A model generated the notes under the pieces. The model did no database searches. It had not been told where the DNA came from and saw nothing but the letters and a program-made list of their open reading frames with translations. From NCBI RefSeq assembly GCF_039537985.1, contig NZ_BAABBN010000003.1, positions 1-64,000 on the forward strand: a stretch of 64,000 nt of DNA. The letters are read 5' to 3'. This document shows, in pieces, positions 51,959 through 60,685 of the stretch. The DNA is from Litoribacillus peritrichatus (lineage in GTDB: Bacteria; Pseudomonadota; Gammaproteobacteria; Pseudomonadales; Litoribrevibacteraceae). Numbering within the stretch: position 1 is the first letter of the stretch; each line of letters begins with the position of its first letter. A program made the position numbers and the translations under genes.

Positions 51959-52915
51959 ATGGCATTATCTGATATCCAAATCGACTTTATGGGGCGACGC
52001 AAATTTGCGACGCTTATTTCCCTTATTCTATTAATAGGCTCTATTGCCTCGCTATCAATTAATGGTCTTAAGTTTGGCCTTGATTTTACTGGGGGGACAT
52101 TAATTGAGGTTGAGTATGACACCGTACCGGAGTTGTCGGATATTCGTAAGCAGTTGGATGCGGCCGAATATAAAAACGTTGTAGTTCAGACCTTTGGTAA
52201 GCCGAATGATGTTTTGATTCGTATGCAAAGTGATAAGCCTGGGCTAGGAGAAGAGGTTCTTGAGGCGCTTGAGTCTGGCTCGGATTCTCATATCGTTTTA
52301 CGGCGAACTGAGTACGTAGGGCCTCAGGTAGGAGAGGAGCTTAGGGAGCGAGGTGGCTTAGGTATGCTGTTTGCTCTGTTGGTTGTGATGGCGTACGTTG
52401 CTGTTCGTTTCCAATATAAGTTCTCTGTCGGTGCTGTCTTTGCGTTGGCTCATGATGTGATTATTGTTCTTGGGTTTTTCTCGCTGCTTCAACTTGATTT
52501 TGACTTAACTGTGCTAGGAGCGATTTTGGCGGTTATTGGTTATTCGTTGAACGATACGATTGTAGTTTCGGATCGTATTCGAGAGAATTTCAGAATTGTC
52601 CGGATTGATTCGTCGATCGACATAATTAACCAGTCTTTGAATGAAACTCTGGGTCGTACATTGATGACCTCTTTAACTACCTTGCTGGTGCTGTTGGCGC
52701 TGTATATTTTTGGTGGAACAAGCCTGGAAGGGTTCTCATTAGCTTTGCTGGTGGGTGTGGTTATTGGTACCTACTCTTCTGTTTATGTTGCGGGTACTAT
52801 GTTGCTTGCTCAGAATATTACCAGAGAGGATATGATTCCGCCGCCTAAACCGGAAACGGAAGAGGGTGAAATCGAAGGTGATTATGAAGAGCCTAGACCT
52901 GAGGATTTTCGTTAA
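51959..52915 (+). CDS. secF: Protein translocase subunit SecF
   Basis: A 318-residue partner of SecD with a first membrane helix, GLDFTGGTLIEVEYD, and five C-terminal helices with SLNDTIVVSDRIRENFR and the TLLVLLALYIFGG segment. It starts 4 bp after secD, so the two are translationally coupled. The acidic C-terminal tail (EEGEIEGDYEEPRPEDFR) is unusually long but not diagnostic. A bidirectional terminator follows. Confidence 0.96.
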   Translation: MALSDIQIDFMGRRKFATLISLILLIGSIASLSINGLKFGLDFTGGTLIEVEYDTVPELSDIRKQLDAAEYKNVVVQTFGKPNDVLIRMQSDKPGLGEEVLEALESGSDSHIVLRRTEYVGPQVGEELRERGGLGMLFALLVVMAYVAVRFQYKFSVGAVFALAHDVIIVLGFFSLLQLDFDLTVLGAILAVIGYSLNDTIVVSDRIRENFRIVRIDSSIDIINQSLNETLGRTLMTSLTTLLVLLALYIFGGTSLEGFSLALLVGVVIGTYSSVYVAGTMLLAQNITREDMIPPPKPETEEGEIEGDYEEPRPEDFR

Positions 52916-52934
52916 TAAGTTTTTGTAAGAATGA

Positions 52935-52969
52935 AAAAGGGGCTTTAGATTTTCTAAAGCCCCTTTTTT
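52935..52969. terminator. Bidirectional Rho-independent terminator between secF and the hns-like gene
   Basis: A long hairpin AAAAGGGGCTTTAGA/TCTAAAGCCCCTTTT with A and T tracts on both sides lies between two convergent genes and would serve both. Confidence 0.92.
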
Positions 52970-52989
52970 AGTATTTAAATATCGCTAAA

Positions 52990-53310
52990 TTAAATACTGA
53001 TATCGTCTAAGCTCTTTCCTGAGTTTAGTGCCTTTTCTACCCACTTCGGTTTTCTGCCGCGACCTGTCCATGTCTCAGCTGAGTTATCTGGATTCTGGTA
53101 TTTAGGCGCAACTTTGGATTTTTTCTTTGATGGGTTTTTGAGTCCGTCCAGGACATCATCTAAATCCAAACCGTGCTCATTAGCAATGTTGTGAATTTGT
53201 TGCAGCGCCGTTTTCTTAGCTTCCTTTGCCTTATCTTTAATGGTTTTTTCTAAATCGTTTTGTAAGGCTTTTAGATCTTCAAGACTATAATCATTAAAGT
53301 TAATGGACAT
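52990..53310 (-). CDS. H-NS family nucleoid-associated protein
   Basis: A 106-residue protein with an N-terminal helical oligomerisation region (SLEDLKALQNDLEKTIKDK) and the C-terminal DNA-binding motif YQNPDNSAETWTGRGRKPKW, which contains the TWTGRGRxPxW core of H-NS. H-NS proteins silence AT-rich, horizontally acquired DNA, and the polysaccharide locus at 20-39 kb is a natural target. It is a single gene on the minus strand. Confidence 0.93.
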   Translation of the reverse strand: MSINFNDYSLEDLKALQNDLEKTIKDKAKEAKKTALQQIHNIANEHGLDLDDVLDGLKNPSKKKSKVAPKYQNPDNSAETWTGRGRKPKWVEKALNSGKSLDDISI

Positions 53311-53602
53311 GTTTTTTAATAACCTTTGGTGTTTTAGTTTGTTTTGTGATTATAGCTAATCAAAAAAATAATGCGAATATATGTGGCTTTTATATGGTTG
53401 TCTTTAGACTTCTTTACAAATTAATTGTTAGAAGTTTCATTTTATATTGTCAGGGCGGGAATTTATTATGCTTTGAATGGAAACTAATTCAGTTTAGCTT
53501 GGATATTGATCTGGGCTAGAAAATATTAAGTATTGAAAAGAGAAAGGTATGTTTAGGTAAAAAACGAGCCCAAGGGCTCGTTTTTAGGATGTGAGGTGCG
53601 AA
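53311..53602. other. Intergenic stretch between the hns-like and aminotransferase genes
   Basis: Upstream of hns (minus strand) lies an AT-rich region suited to autoregulation by H-NS, but no clear box is seen. The terminator of the aminotransferase gene lies at its right end (53559-53585). No gene is present. Confidence 0.4.
53559..53585 (-). terminator. Rho-independent terminator of the aminotransferase gene
   Basis: AAAAACGAGCCC AA GGGCTCGTTTTT forms a perfect hairpin with flanking A and T tracts, just beyond the stop at 53603 on the minus strand. Confidence 0.9.
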
Positions 53603-54793
53603 TTAAAGTGCTTCAATTGCTTTTTTGATTCGGCTGACGGCGTCTTCAAGTACTTCCATGCTGGTGGCAAACGACAAGCGCATGTTGCCAGGGCTACCAA
53701 ATGCTGAGCCAGGAACGACTGCTACGCCTGCTTCATTGAGTAGGTATTCAGCAAAGTCGAGGTCGTTATTGAACTTATCTGATTTAGTTATGATTTCCTG
53801 GGCGCTTGGGAATACGTAGAAAGTACCGTCGCCTGGAATGCAGTGAATGCCTTTAATGTCGTTTAAGGCGCTGACCATATAGTCGTGACGTTTCTTAAAC
53901 TCGGTGACCATTTGTGCAACGCACTCCTGATCGCCATTAATTGCAGCTTCGGCAGCGTATTGCGCGATTGAGGTTGGATTAGATGTGCTTTGAGACTGAA
54001 TCTTCTTCATTGCGCCGATGAGCTTTGCCGGGCCTCCGGCATAACCAATGCGCCAGCCTGTCATGGAGTATGCTTTAGATACGCCATTTAATACGATCGT
54101 GCGGTCATATAATTCAGGGCAAACATCCAGAATGTTATTAAACCCTTCTTCGTTCCACATGATGTGTTCATACATGTCATCGGTGGCAATTAAGATATTA
54201 GGGTGTTTAAGTAATACATCTGCCAAAGCTTTAAATTCGGCTTTAGTATACGCCACCCCCGAAGGATTTGATGGGCTGTTAATAACAAATAATCTGGTTT
54301 TGTCTGTAATGGCTGCTTCTAGCTGTTGCGGCGTTATTTTGAAACGAGACTCAATGGTTGTTTCGATTGCAACAGGTGTGCCTTCTGCCATAGTGACCAT
54401 GTCAGGGTAGGAAACCCAGTAAGGCGCAGGAATAATGACTTCGTCGCCCTTGTTAAGTAGAGCTAAAGCCAGGTTGAAAAAGCTTTGCTTGCCACCACAG
54501 GAAACTAAAATCTGATTTGGTTCATACGAAAGATTGTTGTCTCTTTGGAACTTTTTAATAATCGCTTGTTTCAAAGAGGGGGTGCCGTCTACCGCCGTAT
54601 ATTTAGTGTAACCATTTTGTAGTGCAGTAATGGCAGCCTGTTTAATGTGATCCGGTGTGTCGAAATCAGGCTCGCCGGCACCAAGGCCGATAATGTCTTT
54701 ACCTTCTGCTCGTAATTCTGCAGCACGGTTAGTGACAGCAAGCGTTGGTGAAGGCTTGATTTGTTGTACGCGGTCAGACAGTTGTACGTCCAA
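53603..54793 (-). CDS. Aspartate aminotransferase, class I/II (type Ib)
   Basis: A PLP enzyme exchanging amino groups between aspartate and 2-oxoglutarate (or a related substrate). Motifs: LSDRVQQIKPSPTLAVTNRA at the N-terminus, GLGAGEPDFDTPDHIK, INSPSNPSGVAYTKAE, and the Schiff-base Lys in VLNGVSKAYSMTGWRIGYAG. The sequence is closest in style to the AspAT Ib group (Thermus, Rhizobium) rather than E. coli AspC. The start is TTG 54793: GAGGA lies 7 nt upstream, and residues before it (to ATG 54943) look non-homologous and would overlap uvrB. It is 396 residues from that start. Confidence 0.93.
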   Translation of the reverse strand: MDVQLSDRVQQIKPSPTLAVTNRAAELRAEGKDIIGLGAGEPDFDTPDHIKQAAITALQNGYTKYTAVDGTPSLKQAIIKKFQRDNNLSYEPNQILVSCGGKQSFFNLALALLNKGDEVIIPAPYWVSYPDMVTMAEGTPVAIETTIESRFKITPQQLEAAITDKTRLFVINSPSNPSGVAYTKAEFKALADVLLKHPNILIATDDMYEHIMWNEEGFNNILDVCPELYDRTIVLNGVSKAYSMTGWRIGYAGGPAKLIGAMKKIQSQSTSNPTSIAQYAAEAAINGDQECVAQMVTEFKKRHDYMVSALNDIKGIHCIPGDGTFYVFPSAQEIITKSDKFNNDLDFAEYLLNEAGVAVVPGSAFGSPGNMRLSFATSMEVLEDAVSRIKKAIEAL

Positions 54794-54925
54794 TCTTAAA
54801 TCCTCTTGAAAGGCCGAGTGTATGAATGCTATGCAGAAGTGGCATTTGGCAGTTTTAATATTGCCACATCGCAGATAAACCCGCAGAATAATACAGTAAA
54901 ATTGCCTAACCGTGAATAGAAGTCT

Positions 54926-56968
54926 ATGTCTGAAATCGTCCAATTATCCCCAAAAGTTAAGCCTTTAGAGGTTTTTTCTAAGTATCAGCCGGCAGGTGAT
55001 CAGCCGCAGGCGATAAAATCCCTGGTTGAAGGTGTCCAGTCCGGGCTGGTGCATCAAACGCTTCTGGGGGTAACTGGCTCTGGTAAAACCTTCACAATGG
55101 CGAATGTCATCGGTGAGCTACAGCGACCGGCCATTGTTTTGGCGCACAATAAAACACTGGCAGCTCAGTTGTATGGCGAATTTAAAGAGTTCTTCCCGAA
55201 TAACTCGGTTGAATATTTTGTTTCTTATTATGATTATTATCAACCAGAGGCGTATGTTCCAAGTTCGGATACGTTTATTGATAAAGATGCTTCGGTAAAT
55301 GAGCATATTGAGCAAATGCGGTTATCTGCCACGAAAGCGTTATTGGAACGTAAAGACTGCATTATTGTTGCAACTGTTTCTTCGATTTATGGTTTGGGTG
55401 ATCCTAATTCGTATTTAGGGATGATGTTGCATTTGGTGCGAGGGGATCAAATAGATCAGCGGAAGATAATTCGACGGTTGGCAGAGCTTCAATATACTCG
55501 TAATGATGCTGACTTTCGAAGAGCTACTTATCGGGTGCGTGGGGACGTTATTGATGTGTTTCCAGCGGAATCAGAAAAAGAAGCCGTAAGAATTGAATTA
55601 TTTGATGATGAAATTGAACAGCTGAGCATATTTGATCCTTTAACGGGAGAGGTTTTAAATAAGGTTCCACGAGTTACGGTTTATCCGAAAACCCACTACG
55701 TTACTCCAAGAGAAAAAATATTAGACGCTATTGAAGATATTAAAGTTGAGTTGGAAGAAAGGCTTCAGTATTTAAAGGATAATAATAAGTTGGTTGAGGC
55801 GCAGCGACTTGAGCAACGCACGCGTTATGATTTAGAAATGATGCAAGAGTTGGGTTATTGCACTGGCATTGAAAACTACTCCCGCTATTTATCCGGAAGG
55901 GAGGCGGGGAATGCTCCTCCGACTTTATTTGATTATATTCCGCCGGAAGCGGTTCTTTTTATTGATGAGTCTCATGTGACGGTTCCGCAATTGGGCGCTA
56001 TGTATAAAGGGGATCGAAGTCGAAAAGAAACCCTGGTTGAATATGGATTTCGACTGCCTTCTGCTTTGGATAATCGTCCGATGCGCTTTGATGAATGGGA
56101 AAAGATTGCGCCTCAAATGATTTTTGTTTCTGCAACGCCTTCCAAGTATGAAGAGGAGCACGCCTCTCAAATTGTTGAGCAAGTGGTAAGACCAACCGGC
56201 TTGCTTGATCCCGAGATTGAAATACGTCCGGCAACGACGCAGGTGGATGATTTGTTGTCGGAGATTCGTAAGACGGTGCAAAAAGATGAGCGGGTTTTGG
56301 CGACGGTGCTGACCAAACGAATGGCTGAAGACTTGACGGACTACTTGATGGATCACGGGGTTAGAGTTCGTTATCTGCACTCGGATATTGATACGGTAGA
56401 GCGGGTTGAGATTATTCGGGATTTAAGGCTGGGTGAGTTTGATGTGTTAGTTGGAATCAACTTGCTCAGAGAGGGTCTTGATATGCCAGAGGTGTCCTTG
56501 GTTGCAATCCTGGATGCAGATAAAGAGGGTTTTTTACGATCCGATCGCTCGCTGATCCAGACCATTGGGCGTGCGGCTCGAAATGTAAATGGCAAAGCTA
56601 TTTTGTATGCGGATCGAACTACTGGCTCCATGGAAAGGGCGATTGGGGAGACTCAGCGACGTAGAGCGAAGCAGGAAGCCTTTAATGAAGAAAACGGAAT
56701 TACACCGAAAGGGCTGAATAAATCTGTTACTGACATTATGGAGGGCGCTGTCCCTGGCGGAAAGGGTAAGCAGCGATCACGAAAAGTTGCTGAAGAGGCA
56801 GCAGCGTATGATTCTGAGCCTAAGCACATGACACCTGCAGAAATACAAAAGGAATTGGTGCGAATAGAAGATGAAATGTATAAAGCGGCCAAAAATCTCG
56901 AATTTGAAAAGGCAGCAAAAATGCGTGATGAAATAGTGCGCTTGAAACAAGAATTGATTGTGGAATAA
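54926..56968 (+). CDS. uvrB: UvrABC system protein B
   Basis: UvrB verifies DNA damage in nucleotide excision repair. The Walker A motif LGVTGSGKTFTMANVI is at residues 47-62, the beta-hairpin with EYFVSYYDYYQPEAYVPSSD follows, then IDESHVT (DEAD-like), LVGINLLREGLDMPEVSLV, RAARNVNGKAILYAD and the C-terminal UVR domain (MYKAAKNLEFEKAAKMRDE). The length of 680 residues is normal. It is divergent from the aminotransferase gene. I did not find a convincing LexA box in the 130-bp spacer. Confidence 0.97.
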   Translation: MSEIVQLSPKVKPLEVFSKYQPAGDQPQAIKSLVEGVQSGLVHQTLLGVTGSGKTFTMANVIGELQRPAIVLAHNKTLAAQLYGEFKEFFPNNSVEYFVSYYDYYQPEAYVPSSDTFIDKDASVNEHIEQMRLSATKALLERKDCIIVATVSSIYGLGDPNSYLGMMLHLVRGDQIDQRKIIRRLAELQYTRNDADFRRATYRVRGDVIDVFPAESEKEAVRIELFDDEIEQLSIFDPLTGEVLNKVPRVTVYPKTHYVTPREKILDAIEDIKVELEERLQYLKDNNKLVEAQRLEQRTRYDLEMMQELGYCTGIENYSRYLSGREAGNAPPTLFDYIPPEAVLFIDESHVTVPQLGAMYKGDRSRKETLVEYGFRLPSALDNRPMRFDEWEKIAPQMIFVSATPSKYEEEHASQIVEQVVRPTGLLDPEIEIRPATTQVDDLLSEIRKTVQKDERVLATVLTKRMAEDLTDYLMDHGVRVRYLHSDIDTVERVEIIRDLRLGEFDVLVGINLLREGLDMPEVSLVAILDADKEGFLRSDRSLIQTIGRAARNVNGKAILYADRTTGSMERAIGETQRRRAKQEAFNEENGITPKGLNKSVTDIMEGAVPGGKGKQRSRKVAEEAAAYDSEPKHMTPAEIQKELVRIEDEMYKAAKNLEFEKAAKMRDEIVRLKQELIVE

Positions 56969-56995
56969 AAAATAATGCAATTTGTTGTTTTGATG

Positions 56996-57023
56996 TTGCT
57001 TTTATCAAAAATCTCCATATAAT
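56996..57023 (+). promoter_or_regulatory. Predicted sigma-70 promoter of tRNA-Val
   Basis: TTGCTT (56996-57001), a 16-bp spacer and a perfect TATAAT (57018-57023) followed by a GC-rich discriminator (GCCGTGC), 46 bp before the tRNA. Confidence 0.78.
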
Positions 57024-57068
57024 GCCGTGCTCATCTTATCAATCACTTTCTTTGGTGGTTGAGCTTGG

Positions 57069-57145
<77 letters not shown>

Positions 57146-57306
57146 ATTTCCCAATGCTCGGTTGTCCTTATTTATCTTCGTTTACTTTAATCTTTCGGTT
57201 GACACCTGTTTGCTGCACTCTTAGCATTGCTTGCTTATTTTTATATATCAATTCTTTACATACATCATGTGGCCTTTGGTAGGGGCCACCACTGAGAGGA
57301 CAAATA

Positions 57307-59226
57307 ATGCCTGTTATTACTCTTCCTGACGGAAGTCAGCGTACTTTTGATCAAGCTGTAACTATTATGCAAGTGGCTGAGGACATTGGTCCTGGTTTGG
57401 CCAAGGCAACCATTGCTGGTCGTGTTAATGGTGAGCTACAAGACGCATGTGAATTAATCTCTGATGATGCGGATCTTGCAATTATTACAGCTAAGAATGA
57501 AGAGGGCGTGGAAATTATTCGTCATTCTTGTGCTCACTTGATTGGTCATGCTATTAAGCAGCTTCGCCCGGACGTGAAGATGGCGATTGGTCCTGTTATT
57601 GAAGATGGTTTTTATTACGATATCGAAACAGATGCGCCTTTTACGCCAGAAGATATGGCTGCGCTTGAAAAGCGTATGAAAGATCTGATAGCAAGTAATT
57701 ACGATGTTGTTAAGAAGTGGACGCCCGTCGCTGAGGCGCGAGCGCTGTTTGAATCGCGTAATGAAACGTACAAGATGGAGATTATTGATCAGCTGGATGA
57801 GTCAGTTGAGCAAGTGGGTCTTTATCATCATGAAGAATATGTGGATATGTGTCGTGGTCCGCACGTACCGAATACTCGTTTCTTAAAGGCATTCCAGTTA
57901 ACCAAGTTGGCGGGTGCTTACTGGCGTGCAGACAGCAATAATAAGATGTTAACCCGTATTTATGGGACGGCTTGGGCGGATAAGAAAGAGCTGAAGGCTT
58001 ATATAAAGCGCATTGAAGAAGCTGAAAAGCGTGATCACCGAAAACTGGCGAAGAAGCTGGATCTTTTCCATATGCAGGAAGAGGCGCCGGGCATGGTATT
58101 TTGGCATCCTAAGGGATGGTCACTGTATCAGGGCTTAGAGCAGTACATGCGCCAAAAGCAACGTGAAAAAGGTTATCAGGAAATTAAAACACCGCAGGTG
58201 GTGGATCGTTCTCTTTGGGAGAAATCCGGTCACTGGGATAAATTTAAAGAGGATATGTTCACGACGGGTTCTGAAAGTCGTGATTATGCGATTAAGCCAA
58301 TGAACTGTCCGTGTCACGTTCAGGTTTATAATCAGGGGCTGAGAAGCTATCGGGATTTGCCTTTGCGTTTGGCTGAATTCGGTTGTTGTCATCGAAATGA
58401 GCCGTCCGGTGCGTTGCACGGTATTATGCGTGTACGAGGTTTTGTTCAGGACGATGCGCACATTTTTGTTACTGAAGATGCCATTCAGCAAGAGGTTTCT
58501 GAGTTTATTGATTTCTTGCATGAGGTTTATGACGACTTTGGTTTTGAAGAGCTGATTTATAAGTTGTCGACTCGTCCTGAAAATCGAGTGGGCTCTGATG
58601 AAATTTGGGATAAAGCAGAAAAAGCGCTGGGCGATGCTTTGGATGCAAAGGACTTACCTTGGGAAGAGTTGCCAGGTGAAGGTGCGTTTTACGGGCCTAA
58701 GATTGAATTCTCCCTGAAGGACTGTCTGGGTCGGGTATGGCAGTGTGGTACGATTCAGGTCGATTTCTCAATGCCGGGGCGTTTAGGTGCTGAATACGTC
58801 GATGAAAACGGTGAAAGAAAAGCGCCGGTTATGCTTCATCGTGCTATTCTTGGTTCGTTCGAGCGATTTATTGGTATTTTGATCGAGCACTATGAAGGTA
58901 AATTCCCGGTTTGGTTAGCGCCGGTTCAGGTTGTTTTGATGAATATTACGGGCAGACAGTCTGAATATGTCGAAAATATTGCGAAAAAACTGACCGAGAA
59001 GGGATTTAGAGTAAATGCGGACTTGAGAAATGAGAAGATCGGCTTTAAAATTCGCGAACATACTCTACAAAAAGTTCCTTATCAGATTGTTGTAGGCGAT
59101 AAGGAAATGGAAAACGAAGAAGTAGCGGTGCGTGCTCTAAACGGTGAAGACCTTGGAACAATGTCGATTGCGGCCTTGGAAGATCTTCTGAATGCTAAAA
59201 TAGCAGAGCGCGGACGTAAGCAATAA
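57307..59226 (+). CDS. thrS: Threonyl-tRNA synthetase
   Basis: Class II synthetase of 639 residues. The N-terminal TGS domain (MPVITLPDGSQRTFDQAVT) is followed by the editing domain with HSCAHLIGHAIKQL and DMCRGPHVPNT. The catalytic core has MNCPCHVQVYNQGLRSYRDL with the zinc Cys, FGCCHRNEPSGALHGIMRVR and GRVWQCGTIQVDFSMP, and the anticodon domain closes the protein. It is the first gene of the thrS-infC-rpmI-rplT-pheS-pheT block. A small hairpin (GGCC..GGCC) sits in the leader around 57270-57289, near the AGAGGA ribosome-binding site; thrS is known to be translationally autoregulated in E. coli. Confidence 0.97.
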   Translation: MPVITLPDGSQRTFDQAVTIMQVAEDIGPGLAKATIAGRVNGELQDACELISDDADLAIITAKNEEGVEIIRHSCAHLIGHAIKQLRPDVKMAIGPVIEDGFYYDIETDAPFTPEDMAALEKRMKDLIASNYDVVKKWTPVAEARALFESRNETYKMEIIDQLDESVEQVGLYHHEEYVDMCRGPHVPNTRFLKAFQLTKLAGAYWRADSNNKMLTRIYGTAWADKKELKAYIKRIEEAEKRDHRKLAKKLDLFHMQEEAPGMVFWHPKGWSLYQGLEQYMRQKQREKGYQEIKTPQVVDRSLWEKSGHWDKFKEDMFTTGSESRDYAIKPMNCPCHVQVYNQGLRSYRDLPLRLAEFGCCHRNEPSGALHGIMRVRGFVQDDAHIFVTEDAIQQEVSEFIDFLHEVYDDFGFEELIYKLSTRPENRVGSDEIWDKAEKALGDALDAKDLPWEELPGEGAFYGPKIEFSLKDCLGRVWQCGTIQVDFSMPGRLGAEYVDENGERKAPVMLHRAILGSFERFIGILIEHYEGKFPVWLAPVQVVLMNITGRQSEYVENIAKKLTEKGFRVNADLRNEKIGFKIREHTLQKVPYQIVVGDKEMENEEVAVRALNGEDLGTMSIAALEDLLNAKIAERGRKQ

Positions 59227-59240
59227 CTGGAGATATAGCA

Positions 59241-59777
59241 ATTAGAAATCCAAAAGCACGTAGCGGTAAAGATCAGACTCCTATTAATGAGAATATTCGC
59301 GCAACAGAAGTTCGTTTGATAGGAGCGGATGGCGATCAGGTTGGGGTAGTACCTTTAGAGGAAGCACTACAAGCAGCCAAATCAGCCGAATTGGATTTGG
59401 TACAGATTTCAGACGGTGATCCAATCGTATGTAAGGTGATGGATTACGGAAGAAAGGTGTACGAAGATAAGCAGCGTCAGAAGTTGGCTAAGAAAAAGCA
59501 AACTAAGACGCAGCTTAAAGAAATGAAGTTTCGTCCTGGCACTGAAGAAGGGGATTATCAGGTAAAACTACGCAACCTGATACGTTTCCTTGAGAAGGGG
59601 GATAAGGCTAAGATTTCGTTAAGATTTCGAGGCCGTGAAATGGCGCACCAGGACATCGGCATGCAGTTGATGACGAGACTTGAAAAAGATCTCGAAGTTT
59701 ACGGCACCGTCGAGCAGCGCCCGAAACTGGAAGGTCGTCAAATGACCATGGTTTTGGCCCCCAAAAAGAAGAAATAA
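59241..59777 (+). CDS. infC: Translation initiation factor IF-3 with an AUU start codon
   Basis: The true N-terminus is RNPKARSGKDQTPINENIRA, which begins at ATT 59241, with GGAG 8 nt upstream. A start at the first standard codon (TTG 59316) would remove 25 conserved residues. AUU is the known start of infC in E. coli and lets IF-3 repress its own translation. The protein is 178 residues with the usual N- and C-domains (KFRPGTEEGDYQVKLRNLIR, KISLRFRGREMAHQDIGMQL, EGRQMTMVLAPKKK). It follows thrS by 14 bp. Confidence 0.95.
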   Translation: MRNPKARSGKDQTPINENIRATEVRLIGADGDQVGVVPLEEALQAAKSAELDLVQISDGDPIVCKVMDYGRKVYEDKQRQKLAKKKQTKTQLKEMKFRPGTEEGDYQVKLRNLIRFLEKGDKAKISLRFRGREMAHQDIGMQLMTRLEKDLEVYGTVEQRPKLEGRQMTMVLAPKKKK

Positions 59778-59794
59778 GTAATTTCGTAAGTAAC

Positions 59795-59834
59795 AGCCTG
59801 GGCTTCAATAATTTTATTGTTGAGGGTCGGGCTT
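59795..59834 (+). promoter_or_regulatory. Stem-loop in the rpmI leader
   Basis: AGCCTGG..TTCAATAA pairs imperfectly with TTGTTGAGGGTCGGGCT, followed by a T-rich stretch. In E. coli, L20 represses rpmI-rplT through structures in this leader, so this hairpin may be part of such a switch or a partial terminator. Confidence 0.35.
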
Positions 59835-59928
59835 TGCTTGCTTTTGCCTATTGATTTATTTAACTGAGCTCCTTTCTTGCGTTAATGGTTAGCGTATTGA
59901 AAGAGATGCTGAATGCGGAGTTTTAGAA

Positions 59929-60126
59929 ATGCCTAAAATGAAGACAAAGCGCGGTGCAGCTAAGCGCTTTAAAAAGACTGCAAACGGTTTTAAACACCGT
60001 CAATCTCATACCAGTCATATTTTGACTAAGAAGAGTACTAAGCGTAAGCGTCAGCTTCGTCCAAAGCATCAGGTTGAGAAGTCAGATGTGAAGTTGGTTC
60101 AGCGTATGGTTCCTTACGTAAGATAA
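59929..60126 (+). CDS. rpmI: 50S ribosomal protein L35
   Basis: A basic 65-residue protein: MPKMKTKRGAAKRFKKTANG at the start and SHILTKKSTKRKRQLRPKH are L35 hallmarks. GGAG lies 8 nt upstream of the ATG. It is co-transcribed with rplT 25 bp later. Confidence 0.97.
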   Translation: MPKMKTKRGAAKRFKKTANGFKHRQSHTSHILTKKSTKRKRQLRPKHQVEKSDVKLVQRMVPYVR

Positions 60127-60151
60127 ATTGATTGGTAAGAGGGTTTAAGTT

Positions 60152-60508
60152 ATGCCTCGCGTAAAACGTGGTGTTCAGGCGCGTCGTCGCCATAAGAAGA
60201 TTTTAAAGCAAGCTAAAGGTTACTACGGAGCTCGTAGTCGTGTATTTCGCGTTGCTAAGCAAGCGGTAATCAAAGCTGGTCAATATGCATACCGTGACCG
60301 TCGTCAGCGTAAGCGTCAATTCCGTGCTCTATGGATTGCTCGTATTAACGCTGGTGCGCGTTTGAATGGTTTGTCTTATAGCCGTTTCATCTCTGGTCTT
60401 AAAAAGTCCAGCGTTGAGATTGACCGTAAGATCCTGGCTGATCTTGCTGTTAATGATAAAGCCGCTTTCACAGCGTTAGTTGAGAAGGCAAAAACTGCTT
60501 TGGCGTAA
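60152..60508 (+). CDS. rplT: 50S ribosomal protein L20
   Basis: A basic 118-residue protein with RVKRGVQARRRHKKILKQAK and ARINAGARLNGLSYSRFISG, the L20 signatures. L20 assembles early on 23S rRNA and in E. coli represses rpmI and rplT. A terminator follows its stop. Confidence 0.97.
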   Translation: MPRVKRGVQARRRHKKILKQAKGYYGARSRVFRVAKQAVIKAGQYAYRDRRQRKRQFRALWIARINAGARLNGLSYSRFISGLKKSSVEIDRKILADLAVNDKAAFTALVEKAKTALA

Positions 60509-60526
60509 GTCTTAGAGTTTGCTTTT

Positions 60527-60556
60527 AAAAAGAGGGCTTAGGCCCTCTTTTTTTAT
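60527..60556 (+). terminator. Rho-independent terminator after rplT
   Basis: AAAGAGGGC TTAG GCCCTCTTT with a T-tract follows the rplT stop. pheS-pheT must then rely on read-through or on their own promoter. Confidence 0.9.
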
Positions 60557-60645
60557 GCCTGAATTTCAGGTTTTTAACTGGGCTTATGTACCATTTTTAC
60601 TACTTCTCAGGTAATATTACCTGTCATTTTTCTCGGCAATTTTAA
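60555..60645 (+). promoter_or_regulatory. Candidate pheST leader peptide/attenuator region
   Basis: Two short overlapping open frames occur between the rplT terminator and pheS: ATG 60555 (MPEFQVFNWAYVPFLLLLR) and ATG 60586 (MYHFYYFSGNITCHFSRQF), the latter rich in Phe and Tyr codons. A palindrome CAGGTAATATTACCTG (60608-60623) is followed by TCATTTTT. In E. coli the pheM leader controls pheST by attenuation at this location. No ribosome-binding site is convincing for either frame, so this is only a candidate. Confidence 0.3.
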
Positions 60646-60685
60646 TACTGTCGGTTGTCAATTATTTTCGCAACGGGAACCTTTC

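Noticed and set aside
54870..54925. LexA box upstream of uvrB
   Set aside because: Only one half-site (CTGT) on the minus strand; the ACAG partner at the right spacing is missing.
54794..54943. 50-residue N-terminal extension of the aspartate aminotransferase
   Set aside because: The segment looks non-homologous, would overlap uvrB, and TTG 54793 has a good ribosome-binding site.
55925..56380. Long open frame on the minus strand inside uvrB
   Set aside because: It is a shadow frame of a clearly conserved gene with no features of its own.
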